24,163 nt of DNA, taken from contig JBJEOB010000002.1 in assembly GCA_051880495.1 (NCBI GenBank), forward strand, positions 1 to 24,163, read 5' to 3'. The notes beneath the pieces were generated by a model that was given only the letters and a program-made list of their open reading frames with translations, did no database searches and had not been told where the DNA came from. Source of the DNA: MGBC120314 sp051880495. GTDB lineage: Bacteria > Bacillota > Clostridia > Lachnospirales > Lachnospiraceae. How positions within the stretch are numbered: the stretch's first letter is position 1; each line of letters opens with the position of its first letter. A program made the translations under genes and the position numbers. Shown in pieces: positions 14,982 to 21,829 of this stretch.

Positions 14982-15010
14982 ATTATATTGGCGATATTCG
15001 GAAAATATGA
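14982..15010 (-). promoter_or_regulatory. Sigma-E-like promoter of the lipoprotein-sipL operon
   Basis: On the minus strand TCATATT (15004-15010), a 14-base spacer and AATATAAT (14982-14989) match the mother-cell sigma-E pattern of an ATAtT-type -35 and CATACAnT-type -10 (six of eight positions). The same -10 contains TATAAT, but no sigma-A -35 lies 17 bases upstream. Mother-cell expression of sipL is known in Clostridioides difficile. Confidence 0.45.
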
Positions 15011-15013
15011 TTA

Positions 15014-15032
15014 TTTCCTATTATACAAAAAA
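15014..15032. repeat. Exact 19-bp copy of the palindrome arm from 4138-4156
   Basis: TTTCCTATTATACAAAAAA is identical to the right arm of the palindrome about 10.9 kb away. On the minus strand it directly continues the T run of the spoVG terminator, the same placement as the other copy relative to its terminator. Only one arm is present here. Confidence 0.7.
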
Positions 15033-15062
15033 GCTGCCATACCATTTTCACGGTATGACAGC
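15027..15062 (-). terminator. Intrinsic terminator of glgC-glgD-spoVG
   Basis: On the minus strand GCTGTCATACC (15062-15052) pairs with GGTATGGCAGC (15043-15033) through one U-G, around an 8-base loop, then TTTTTT. It lies 22 bases after the spoVG stop. Confidence 0.88.
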
Positions 15063-15083
15063 CCTTAATAAATCGTTATTAAA

Positions 15084-15350
15084 TTATTCTTCTACATCTG
15101 CTGCTTCATCATATGCCTTAATAATCATATCCTGAAGTTTTTCTCTTGTCTCAGAATTAATCGGATGAGCAATATCACGATATTCTCCATCTGTAGATTT
15201 TCTGCTAGGCATTGCAATAAACAATCCCTTTTCACCCTCAATAACCTTAATGTCATGTACTACAAATACATCATCAATTGTGATCGATACAACAGCCTTC
15301 ATCTTGCTGTCCTTTGCCACTTTTCTAACCCTTACATCTGTTATATTCAT
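15084..15350 (-). CDS. spoVG: SpoVG family regulator
   Basis: An 88-aa nucleic-acid-binding regulator, known in Firmicutes to affect sporulation division, capsule and virulence genes by binding DNA and RNA. The sequence MNITDVRVRKV, MKAVVSITIDDVFVVHDIKV, KGLFIAMPSRK, GEYRDIAHPIN is typical and nearly full length; the tail is short and acidic. Two start codons are close. ATG 15356 abuts AGGGAGA with no spacing, whereas ATG 15350 has it at normal distance and gives the family's usual MNITDVR start, so 15350 is preferred. It is 23 bases after glgD and is followed by a strong terminator, so it is the last gene of a glycogen operon. Confidence 0.95.
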   Translation of the reverse strand: MNITDVRVRKVAKDSKMKAVVSITIDDVFVVHDIKVIEGEKGLFIAMPSRKSTDGEYRDIAHPINSETREKLQDMIIKAYDEAADVEE

Positions 15351-15373
15351 AACCATTCTCCCTATTTAACTTT

Positions 15374-16495
15374 TTATGTGTCGTATCTTGATACCTGTTC
15401 TATTACAATCTTAACCTGACCATTCTCACCAACAAACTTACTGTTGGATCTAATCGTATTGTGGCTCTCTACAATACAATTCTCAATGTATGAGTTATCT
15501 CCGATATAAACATCATTCATGATTATAGAATTCTTGATTGTACAGTTATTGCCTATGTATGCCTTCTTAAATACGATTGAATTCTCTATCTTACCGTTGA
15601 TAATACAGCCGCTTGCAACCAGACTGTTCTTAACCTCTGAACCATAGTTATATTTAGCCGGCGGAAAATCATCAACCTTGGTATATATCTCAGGATATTC
15701 TTTAAAGAAATAATCCCTTACATCCTTCCTTAAGAAATCCATATTGGTCTTATAGTATGAGTCAACGGTTGAAATGTTGCTCCAATATGATTCGAGCTTG
15801 TATCCGTAAATCTTCTTAACATTTTTATAACGTACAAGGATATCCTGTACGAAATCATATCTGTCCTCTCCTGCCGCTTTCTCAAGAAGTTCAATGAGCT
15901 GACGTCTTCTGATTACGTAAATACCTGTTGATACAGTATTAGAGTTAGTAGCTATAGGCTTCTCTTCAAAGCTTGTAATCCTTCCGTCATCATCAAGACT
16001 TACAACACCAAATCTGCTGGCATCTTCGTCCTTGTCCAGCTTCTTTACAACAACTGTAATGTCAGCCTTCTTCTCAATATGATATTCAAGAACCGCATTG
16101 TAATCAAGCTTGTAGATACCATCGCCTGAAGCGATAACTACATATGGTTCATGACTGCTCTTTAAGTAATCAAGGTTCTGGTATAAACAGTCTGCCGTAC
16201 CTCTGTACCAGAAGCCGTTATCAGCAGATATCGTTGGTGTAAATACAAACAATCCACCCTGTTTTCTACCGAAATCCCACCATTTTGAAGAGCTCAGATG
16301 CTCATTTAATGATCTGGCATTATACTGAGTCATAACGGCAACCTTCTTAATGTGTGAGTTAGACATATTACTCAAAGCAAAATCGATGCTTCTGTAGCTT
16401 CCTGCCATTGGCATTGCTGCAATAGCTCTCTTATTGGAAAGCTCCTTCATCATCTTGTTATTTCCACCTGCTAAAATGATTCCTATTGCTTTCAT
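15374..16495 (-). CDS. glgD: GlgD, ADP-glucose pyrophosphorylase regulatory-type subunit
   Basis: A 373-aa GlgC paralogue. The N-terminal nucleotidyltransferase fold is recognisable (IGIILAGGNN, SYRSIDFALSNMSNS, VAVMTQYNARSLNEHL, YRGTADCLYQNLDYL, VIASGDGIYKLDY), but the catalytic loop GGxGxRL of GlgC is replaced by GGNNKMMKE (10-18), and the glucose-phosphate site is altered. This is the known GlgD state in Firmicutes: a poorly active partner that alters the kinetics of GlgC in a mixed tetramer. The C-terminal part is a left-handed beta-helix (IINGKIENSIVFKKAYIGNN). The ATG overlaps the glgC stop by one base (TAATG), so the two are translationally coupled. Confidence 0.94.
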   Translation of the reverse strand: MKAIGIILAGGNNKMMKELSNKRAIAAMPMAGSYRSIDFALSNMSNSHIKKVAVMTQYNARSLNEHLSSSKWWDFGRKQGGLFVFTPTISADNGFWYRGTADCLYQNLDYLKSSHEPYVVIASGDGIYKLDYNAVLEYHIEKKADITVVVKKLDKDEDASRFGVVSLDDDGRITSFEEKPIATNSNTVSTGIYVIRRRQLIELLEKAAGEDRYDFVQDILVRYKNVKKIYGYKLESYWSNISTVDSYYKTNMDFLRKDVRDYFFKEYPEIYTKVDDFPPAKYNYGSEVKNSLVASGCIINGKIENSIVFKKAYIGNNCTIKNSIIMNDVYIGDNSYIENCIVESHNTIRSNSKFVGENGQVKIVIEQVSRYDT

Positions 16496-17766
16496 TATTG
16501 TTCACCTGCCTTAATAATAGTGCCTCCGCCTGCCAGTATTCCGTCAGGATAATCAGCCTGTGTAGTAACACCTGAAATTGCCGTATTTTTACCAATCTTA
16601 ACATTATCAGGAACTACAGAATTCTCACCGATAGTAACCAGTCCTCCCTTGTAAATCTTCGGGAACTTCTGATTTTCAGCTTCCTGTCCGATACCAAGTT
16701 CGCATCCTGAACCAATTGTTACATCTTCTGCTATAATAGCCCTGTTGATCACGGTGCCCTTCTTTATTACAGTTCCATTCATTACAATGGAGTCACGGAC
16801 AACAGCACCCTCTTCAACAATAACACTCGAACCGATAACCGAATTGATTACCGTTCCATATATTTCCGTACCTTCACCTATAATACTCTTTTCAATATGA
16901 GATTCTGCAGAAAGATACTGAGGCGGAAGTGCATCACTCTTGGTGTAAATCTTCCAGAACTCTTCATACAGGTTAAATACAGGAATTATATCAATCAATT
17001 CCATGTTAGCTTCCCAGTATGAACTTAATGTTCCTACATCCTTCCAGTATCCGTTGTATTCATATGCAAACATCCTCTTGTTCTCTCCGAAGCAATATGG
17101 GATGATATGCTTTCCAAAGTCACATTCCGGCTGATCCTTAAGCTTTAACAATGCTTCCTTAAGTGTCTTCCAGCTGAAAATGTAAATACCCATTGATGCA
17201 AGATTGCTTCGCGGATTAGCAGGCTTTTCCTCAAATTCGGTAATACGGTTGTCACCGTCAGTAATAACAATACCAAATCTGCTTGCCTCTTCAATCGGTA
17301 CAGGCATCGCTGCGATTGTTACATCAGCATTGTTAGCTTTATGATAATCCAGCATTACCTTGTAATCCATCTTATAGATGTGGTCACCTGACAATATAAG
17401 TACATACTCAGGATTATACGATTCCATATAATCCATGTTCTGAAAAATAGCATTGGCTGTACCGGTATACCACTCACTGTTAGTGCTCTTCTCATATGGA
17501 GGAAGCACTGTTACTCCGCCTACATTCCTGTCAAGATCCCATGGAATACCGATTCCGATATGTGCATTCAGTCTAAGCGGCTGATACTGTGTAAGAACAC
17601 CAACAGTATCCACTCCTGAATTAATACAGTTACTCAGAGGAAAGTCAATAATTCTGTACTTTCCGCCAAATGCAACTGCGGGCTTGGCAACCTTAGCTGT
17701 CAAAACGCCCAGACGGCTTCCTTGTCCACCTGCCAGTAACATAGCTATCATCTCTTTTTTTATCAT
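16495..17766 (-). CDS. glgC: GlgC, glucose-1-phosphate adenylyltransferase
   Basis: A 423-aa enzyme making ADP-glucose from glucose-1-phosphate and ATP, the committed step of glycogen synthesis. Motifs: LAGGQGSRLGVLT (11-23) for nucleotide binding, KPAVAFGGKYRIIDFPLSN, VLTQYQPLRLNAHI, WYTGTANAIFQNMDYM, LILSGDHIYKMDY with the metal-binding Asp, FEEKP, and YWKDVGTLSSYWEANM. The C-terminal quarter is a beta-helix of hexapeptide repeats (GEGTEIYGTVINSVIGSSV). All catalytic residues appear normal. ATG 17766 follows GAGGTGA. It is the first gene of glgC-glgD-spoVG; no synthase or branching enzyme gene is nearby. Confidence 0.96.
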   Translation of the reverse strand: MIKKEMIAMLLAGGQGSRLGVLTAKVAKPAVAFGGKYRIIDFPLSNCINSGVDTVGVLTQYQPLRLNAHIGIGIPWDLDRNVGGVTVLPPYEKSTNSEWYTGTANAIFQNMDYMESYNPEYVLILSGDHIYKMDYKVMLDYHKANNADVTIAAMPVPIEEASRFGIVITDGDNRITEFEEKPANPRSNLASMGIYIFSWKTLKEALLKLKDQPECDFGKHIIPYCFGENKRMFAYEYNGYWKDVGTLSSYWEANMELIDIIPVFNLYEEFWKIYTKSDALPPQYLSAESHIEKSIIGEGTEIYGTVINSVIGSSVIVEEGAVVRDSIVMNGTVIKKGTVINRAIIAEDVTIGSGCELGIGQEAENQKFPKIYKGGLVTIGENSVVPDNVKIGKNTAISGVTTQADYPDGILAGGGTIIKAGEQ

Positions 17767-17830
17767 GCTATCACCTCGTGCTGTAAAATTATAAAATATA
17801 AGTTATCCTATGATACTTTGACTTAGCAAC

Positions 17831-17859
17831 ATTATAACACAGACTTCTTGTTTTGTGAA
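17831..17859 (-). promoter_or_regulatory. Promoter of glgC-glgD-spoVG
   Basis: On the minus strand the -35 is TTCACA (17854-17859), the spacer 17 bases and the -10 a perfect TATAAT (17831-17836) preceded by TGT, which also makes it an extended -10. The leader is about 60 bases. The 297-base gap between glgC and murC holds this promoter, the murC promoter and a TATCCT/AGGATA inverted repeat at about 17969-17987; nothing else was seen. Confidence 0.75.
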
Positions 17860-17994
17860 TAAAATTAACAGAATTTTTTTGAAATATTTATCTATTTTGG
17901 CAAAAATAACCAATAAGTTGTATATATTTTGTAAACAATTTCCGTGTATTTTTTCTAAGTCCCATATCATATCCTTTTTTATAGGATAAACTAT

Positions 17995-18023
17995 TTGATA
18001 TTTATTCTGCTTGGCATTATAAT
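17995..18023 (+). promoter_or_regulatory. Promoter of murC
   Basis: The -35 is TTGATA (17995-18000), the spacer 17 bases and the -10 a perfect TATAAT (18018-18023). The predicted leader is about 34 bases and contains AAAGGAGA. Confidence 0.8.
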
Positions 18024-18063
18024 ATTCCAATGGAGTTCTTCCAGAGTAAAGGAGATTTTTACA

Positions 18064-19452
18064 ATGTATCAGATTGATTTTAATAAACCTTGCAATGTAC
18101 ATTTTATCGGTATTGGCGGAATCAGCATGAGCGGCCTTGCTAAGCTTCTTGCAAGCCGTAATTTCAGGGTGTCGGGTTCCGACTCCAAGCGTTCGGATTT
18201 AACCGAAGAACTTGAAAATGCAGGATGCCATATTTTTTATAAACAGGAAGCATCAAATATTTCAGACGATCTTGACCTTATTGTGTATACTGCTGCAATA
18301 CGCGACGACAATCCTGAACTTGTGGCAGCCAGGGAATCGGGTGCTGCTCTTCTTACAAGAGCCGAACTTTTGGGACTTGTAATGTCAAATTACCGTGTTG
18401 CAATAAATGTTGCCGGCACACATGGCAAGACAACCACGTCGTCATTTCTCTCTGAAATTCTTATGGCAGCAAATTTAGATCCTACAATTTCGCTTGGAGG
18501 AATACTCGACAGTATCGGAGGCAACTTCAGGATAGGACACTCCGACGTTTTCTTAACCGAGGCATGTGAATACACCAACAGCTTCCTGTCGTTCTTTCCT
18601 ACAATCAATATTATTTTAAATGTACAGGAGGATCATCTTGATTTCTTTAAAGACCTTGATGATATCCGCCATTCATTTAAATTATTTACAGAGAAACTGC
18701 CGCCACAGGGAACTCTTATCATTAACAGTGACATTGAGAATATTGAATATTTTTATAAAGATGCAAAATGCCGTAACATCATTACAGTAGGAAGTAATCC
18801 TGATAAATCCATGTACAGCGCAGCTGACATCACATTTAACCAGCTGGGAATGTGTACATATACATTAATTAAAAATAAGAAAGAAGTCTGCAAGATATCA
18901 TTAAGTGTTCCGGGTGTTCACAATGTTTACAATTCGCTTGCCGCTATTGCGTGTGGAGAATTGCTTAATATTAATATAGAAACGATTGCATCATCACTTA
19001 AAAATTACACCGGTGTAAAACGCCGTTTCGAATATAAGGGTGTGCTTATGCCAAATAATGCTGTAATTATTGATGATTACGCTCACCACCCTGTTGAAAT
19101 CGAGGCTACGTTAAATGGTGCAAAGCACTATCCCCACAACAGAATGTGGTGCATTTTCCAGCCGCACACATACACCAGAACAAAGGCATTTATGGATGAC
19201 TTTGCAAAGGCGCTTAATCTCGCCGACATCGTTGTTCTTGCCGATATATATGCAGCCCGCGAAAAGGATAATCTTGGTATAAGTTCAGCGACATTGATGG
19301 AGAAAATTAAAGAACTGGGCGGTACATGTTATTATTTTAAATCATTCGAAGAAATTGAAAAATTTATTAAAGAAAACAGTATTAACAATGATTTGTTGAT
19401 AACTATGGGTGCAGGAAACATCGTAGAAGTAGGAGAAAATCTGCTTAAGTAA
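18064..19452 (+). CDS. murC: UDP-N-acetylmuramate--L-alanine ligase (MurC)
   Basis: A 462-aa cytoplasmic ligase that adds L-alanine to UDP-MurNAc in peptidoglycan synthesis. Visible: the UDP-binding loop VHFIGIGGISMSGLAKLLA (12-30), the ATP loop VAGTHGKTTTSSFLSEIL (116-133), NVQEDHLDFF, the substrate segment GVKRRFEYKG, and IDDYAHHPVEIEAT, all typical of MurC. ATG 18064 is chosen over an upstream in-frame ATG at 17995 because AAAGGAGA precedes it, the family starts there, and the promoter -35 covers the upstream ATG. It stands alone, divergent from glgC, and is followed by the DnaA-box region and the helicase-loader operon. Confidence 0.96.
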   Translation: MYQIDFNKPCNVHFIGIGGISMSGLAKLLASRNFRVSGSDSKRSDLTEELENAGCHIFYKQEASNISDDLDLIVYTAAIRDDNPELVAARESGAALLTRAELLGLVMSNYRVAINVAGTHGKTTTSSFLSEILMAANLDPTISLGGILDSIGGNFRIGHSDVFLTEACEYTNSFLSFFPTINIILNVQEDHLDFFKDLDDIRHSFKLFTEKLPPQGTLIINSDIENIEYFYKDAKCRNIITVGSNPDKSMYSAADITFNQLGMCTYTLIKNKKEVCKISLSVPGVHNVYNSLAAIACGELLNINIETIASSLKNYTGVKRRFEYKGVLMPNNAVIIDDYAHHPVEIEATLNGAKHYPHNRMWCIFQPHTYTRTKAFMDDFAKALNLADIVVLADIYAAREKDNLGISSATLMEKIKELGGTCYYFKSFEEIEKFIKENSINNDLLITMGAGNIVEVGENLLK

Positions 19453-19465
19453 CTTTTTATCAGAC

Positions 19466-19552
19466 TTATCAACATTATCCACATTGCATACACGATTTAT
19501 CAACCATTGGTTTTTCGCGCAATGTGGATTTTTTGTTGATAATTGTGGAAAA
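19466..19552. promoter_or_regulatory. Cluster of DnaA-box-like 9-mers upstream of the helicase-loader operon
   Basis: A perfect consensus box TTATCCACA lies at 19475-19483, directly after TTATCAACA at 19466-19474. Near-matches follow: TTATCAACC (19497-19505), and on the other strand AAATCCACA (19523-19531), TTATCAACA (19534-19542) and TTTTCCACA (19544-19552). Two pairs are arranged as mirror images. The DnaA consensus is well known; binding is predicted, not shown. The next genes load the replicative helicase, so DnaA control of their expression is plausible. Confidence 0.6.
19477..19534 (+). terminator. Possible long-loop terminator of murC
   Basis: ATCCACATTGC (19477-19487) pairs perfectly with GCAATGTGGAT (19519-19529), and T6 follows. 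The loop is 31 bases, long for an intrinsic terminator. The stem arms are also DnaA-box-like, so the same symmetry may serve protein binding instead of, or as well as, termination. Confidence 0.55.
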
Positions 19553-19590
19553 ATTGGGGTATAAGTCCTATTCCCCAGAAAAGTATCTTA

Positions 19591-19599
19591 TGATATAAT
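19591..19599 (+). promoter_or_regulatory. Extended -10 promoter of the dnaD-dnaI-like operon
   Basis: TGATATAAT is an extended -10 (TGn then a perfect TATAAT at 19594-19599). The -35 region at 17 bases is TTCCCC, which is poor. An imperfect inverted repeat GGGGTATA/TATTCCCC (about 19556-19575) overlaps it and may also bind a regulator. Confidence 0.55.
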
Positions 19600-19604
19600 T
19601 CACT

Positions 19605-19623
19605 TGCTAAATACAATTTAGCA
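19605..19623. promoter_or_regulatory. Perfect palindrome at the predicted transcription start
   Basis: TGCTAAAT and ATTTAGCA, 8-base arms three bases apart, begin 6 bases after the -10. This is a classic repressor site position. The matching regulator was not recognised. Confidence 0.5.
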
Positions 19624-19647
19624 TGTTTTAGAAAGCGAGACACTACT

Positions 19648-20715
19648 ATGAAATGTTTGACACTGAAAGCTGATAACCGTATGGATTACACAACCGTATC
19701 CAACGTTTTTATTGATAATTATATGCCACAGGCCAATGGAGAGTTTGTTAAAATATATCTCTACCTTTTAAGATGTATGGCAGACCCTGATAAGGATATT
19801 TCCATTTCTTCCATTGCCGACAGATTTGACCATACCGAGAAGGATGTCATCCGTGCATTGCGCTATTTTGCAGGCAAGGGACTTATTTCCATAGAATATG
19901 GCGAAGATGATGAACTTTCAGCAGTTACATTTCTTCCTGTCAATTCGGACTTTACAATCATACACCCTAATCCTTCCGAAAAGGAATCTGCCAAGGGAAG
20001 CCTAAGCGTAGCTTCTGCTGCCACTGCCGAAACAGATACCGCCTCTGAGATTCCGGAAAAACCTGCTTTTTCACAGGCACGTCTTAAGGCACTTTCACAG
20101 AACGAAGATTTGGGACAGCTTCTGTATATAACCGAAAAATATCTTGGCAAGACACTTACAACCAGCGATACCAACACTATTCTGTATCTGTATGATACTC
20201 TTCATTTTTCTACGGAACTTATTGAGTATCTTATTGAATATTGTGTCAACAATAATCACAAGAGTATGCGATACATTGAGAAAGTTGCTCTTTCATGGGC
20301 TGCCGACGGTATAGATTCAATCGAGAAAGCAAAGGATAACACGTCACGTTTTAACAACCGCATTTTTTCAATAATGAAGGCATTTGGTCTTAGCGGACGC
20401 AATCCTGCCGCTTCTGAACAGAAGCTTATTAACAAGTGGTATAATGACTACTGTTTTGACAACGATATAATTTTGGAAGCATGCAATCGTACAATCAGAG
20501 CTATCCATTCACCAAGTTTTGAATACGCTGATTCAATCCTTACCAGATGGAAGAATCTTAACGTTACCTGTCTTTCTGACCTTAACAATATTGAAGATGT
20601 GACACCTAAGCCAATGAAGATTTTTTCATCAGCAAAAAGTGCTAACAAGTTTAACGATTTTCCACAGCGTACATACGACTTTGATATGTTAGAAAAACAA
20701 TTTATGGAGGAATAG
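19648..20715 (+). CDS. DnaD-domain replication initiation protein
   Basis: A 355-aa protein of the DnaD/DnaB primosome family, which in Firmicutes works with DnaA and the loader to place the replicative helicase. The N-terminal 110 residues form a winged helix (TTVSNVFIDNYMPQANGEF, KIYLYLLRCMADPDKDISIS, EKDVIRALRYFAGKGLISIE). The DnaD C-terminal domain appears twice: about 145-215 (LGQLLYITEKYLGKTLTTSD, LSTELIEYLIEYCV) and 240-310 (IMKAFGLSGRNPAASEQKLI, INKWYNDYCFDNDIILEACN). A Ser/Ala/Glu-rich linker lies between the halves. The ribosome binding site before ATG 19648 is weak (AAAGCGAG); an internal ATG at codon 12 is a less likely alternative. The loader follows after 4 bases. Confidence 0.9.
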   Translation: MKCLTLKADNRMDYTTVSNVFIDNYMPQANGEFVKIYLYLLRCMADPDKDISISSIADRFDHTEKDVIRALRYFAGKGLISIEYGEDDELSAVTFLPVNSDFTIIHPNPSEKESAKGSLSVASAATAETDTASEIPEKPAFSQARLKALSQNEDLGQLLYITEKYLGKTLTTSDTNTILYLYDTLHFSTELIEYLIEYCVNNNHKSMRYIEKVALSWAADGIDSIEKAKDNTSRFNNRIFSIMKAFGLSGRNPAASEQKLINKWYNDYCFDNDIILEACNRTIRAIHSPSFEYADSILTRWKNLNVTCLSDLNNIEDVTPKPMKIFSSAKSANKFNDFPQRTYDFDMLEKQFMEE

Positions 20716-20719
20716 ACTG

Positions 20720-21721
20720 ATGCGGCTTACCAATTCCCAGTACGAATCTATTATGCGCCGCTATAGCGAACGACAGTCTGAGAACAATGCAATTCAGACT
20801 ATGCGTAGGAATGAAATACAGAGTAAAATTCCCCAGATTAGCGAAATCGACCGCAAGATTGGCGATTTATCCATGGAATATGCTTTATTTGCCCTGGATA
20901 ATACATCTGCGTCCGTCACTTCAATCAGGGATTTGAACAATATAATTAAACAGCTGTCATCACAAAAGAGGGAATTGCTTTGTCAGCATGGTTATCCTGC
21001 CAATTACCTTGATGCTGTTTATCAATGCCCTGATTGTCAGGATACAGGTTTTATAGACGGTAATAAATGCCATTGTTTTAAAAAGGCTGTTACCGACTTG
21101 TTTTATTCGCGTTCCAATGCGAAAAATATCCGCAAAGATGAGACATTCGCTACATTTTCCCTGGAAAAGTACTCTCGTACCGTTACCGATGATAAGCTGG
21201 GAAAAAGTTCTTATGAGCATATGAAGGATGTGCTTGGAATTACCAAAGACTACGTTAGAAACTTTGGCCGTGATGATTCGGTAAAGAATCTTTTATTCTA
21301 CGGTGATACCGGTCTTGGAAAGACCTTCCTGTCAAACTGCATTGCCAATGAGCTGATAGAAAGCTGTCACAGTGTCATCTATCTTACTGCAATAGAGTTT
21401 TTTAATACACTTTCAAAAGCAGAATTCAATAAGGATTCTGACGGCGATGATGTTTTACAGGAAATTACTGATTGCGATTTGCTAATCATTGACGACCTCG
21501 GAACAGAACTTTCTAACAACTTCACCAACTCAAGATTGTTCTATTGTATTAATGACCGTATTCTAAAAGATAAAGCTACTATCATTTCTACCAATTTTTC
21601 TTTGGAGAAGCTTTACGACCAGTATTCGGACAGAATTTTTTCACGAATAGCATATTCGTATAAAAAAATTAAGTTCTTCGGCAACAATATTCGGCTTCTT
21701 TCGCGTAAAACAGCTAATTAA
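20720..21721 (+). CDS. dnaI: DnaC/DnaI-like AAA+ helicase loader
   Basis: A 333-aa AAA+ ATPase that loads the DnaB-type replicative helicase. The N-terminal 100 residues are helical; a zinc site follows with C103, C106, C117, C119 (CPDCQDTGFIDGNKCHC), as in DnaI. Then come Walker A YGDTGLGKTFLSN (194-206), the sensor/IstB-like segment VIYLTAIEFFNTL, Walker B LLIIDDLGTE (254-263), IISTNFSLEKLYD and the arginine-finger region DRIFSRIAYSY. GGAGG inside the end of the DnaD gene, 4 bases apart, couples their translation. IstB of insertion sequences shares this fold, but the zinc site and the DnaD neighbour favour a replication loader. Confidence 0.9.
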   Translation: MRLTNSQYESIMRRYSERQSENNAIQTMRRNEIQSKIPQISEIDRKIGDLSMEYALFALDNTSASVTSIRDLNNIIKQLSSQKRELLCQHGYPANYLDAVYQCPDCQDTGFIDGNKCHCFKKAVTDLFYSRSNAKNIRKDETFATFSLEKYSRTVTDDKLGKSSYEHMKDVLGITKDYVRNFGRDDSVKNLLFYGDTGLGKTFLSNCIANELIESCHSVIYLTAIEFFNTLSKAEFNKDSDGDDVLQEITDCDLLIIDDLGTELSNNFTNSRLFYCINDRILKDKATIISTNFSLEKLYDQYSDRIFSRIAYSYKKIKFFGNNIRLLSRKTAN

Positions 21722-21752
21722 ATCACTTTCTTTACATTTAATAAGGAAGTTC

Positions 21753-21781
21753 TTGACGAATAACGTTGTGAGTTATATTAT
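21753..21781 (+). promoter_or_regulatory. Promoter of the PRPP synthetase gene
   Basis: The -35 is TTGACG (21753-21758), the spacer 17 bases and the -10 TATTAT (21776-21781). The leader is about 42 bases with GGAGG before the ATG at 21830. Confidence 0.75.
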
Positions 21782-21829
21782 AAGCAGGTATTGCTTAATT
21801 TTATTTTACAGACATGGAGGATATATAAA

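Noticed and set aside
17995..18063. Upstream in-frame ATG for murC.
   Set aside because: Its first bases are the -35 region of the murC promoter, and the MurC family sequence with AAAGGAGA before it starts at 18064.
19441..19647. Full chromosomal replication origin.
   Set aside because: DnaA boxes are present, but the usual neighbours of a Firmicute origin (dnaA, dnaN, rpmH) are absent and no clear DNA-unwinding element was identified; a regulatory site is more likely.
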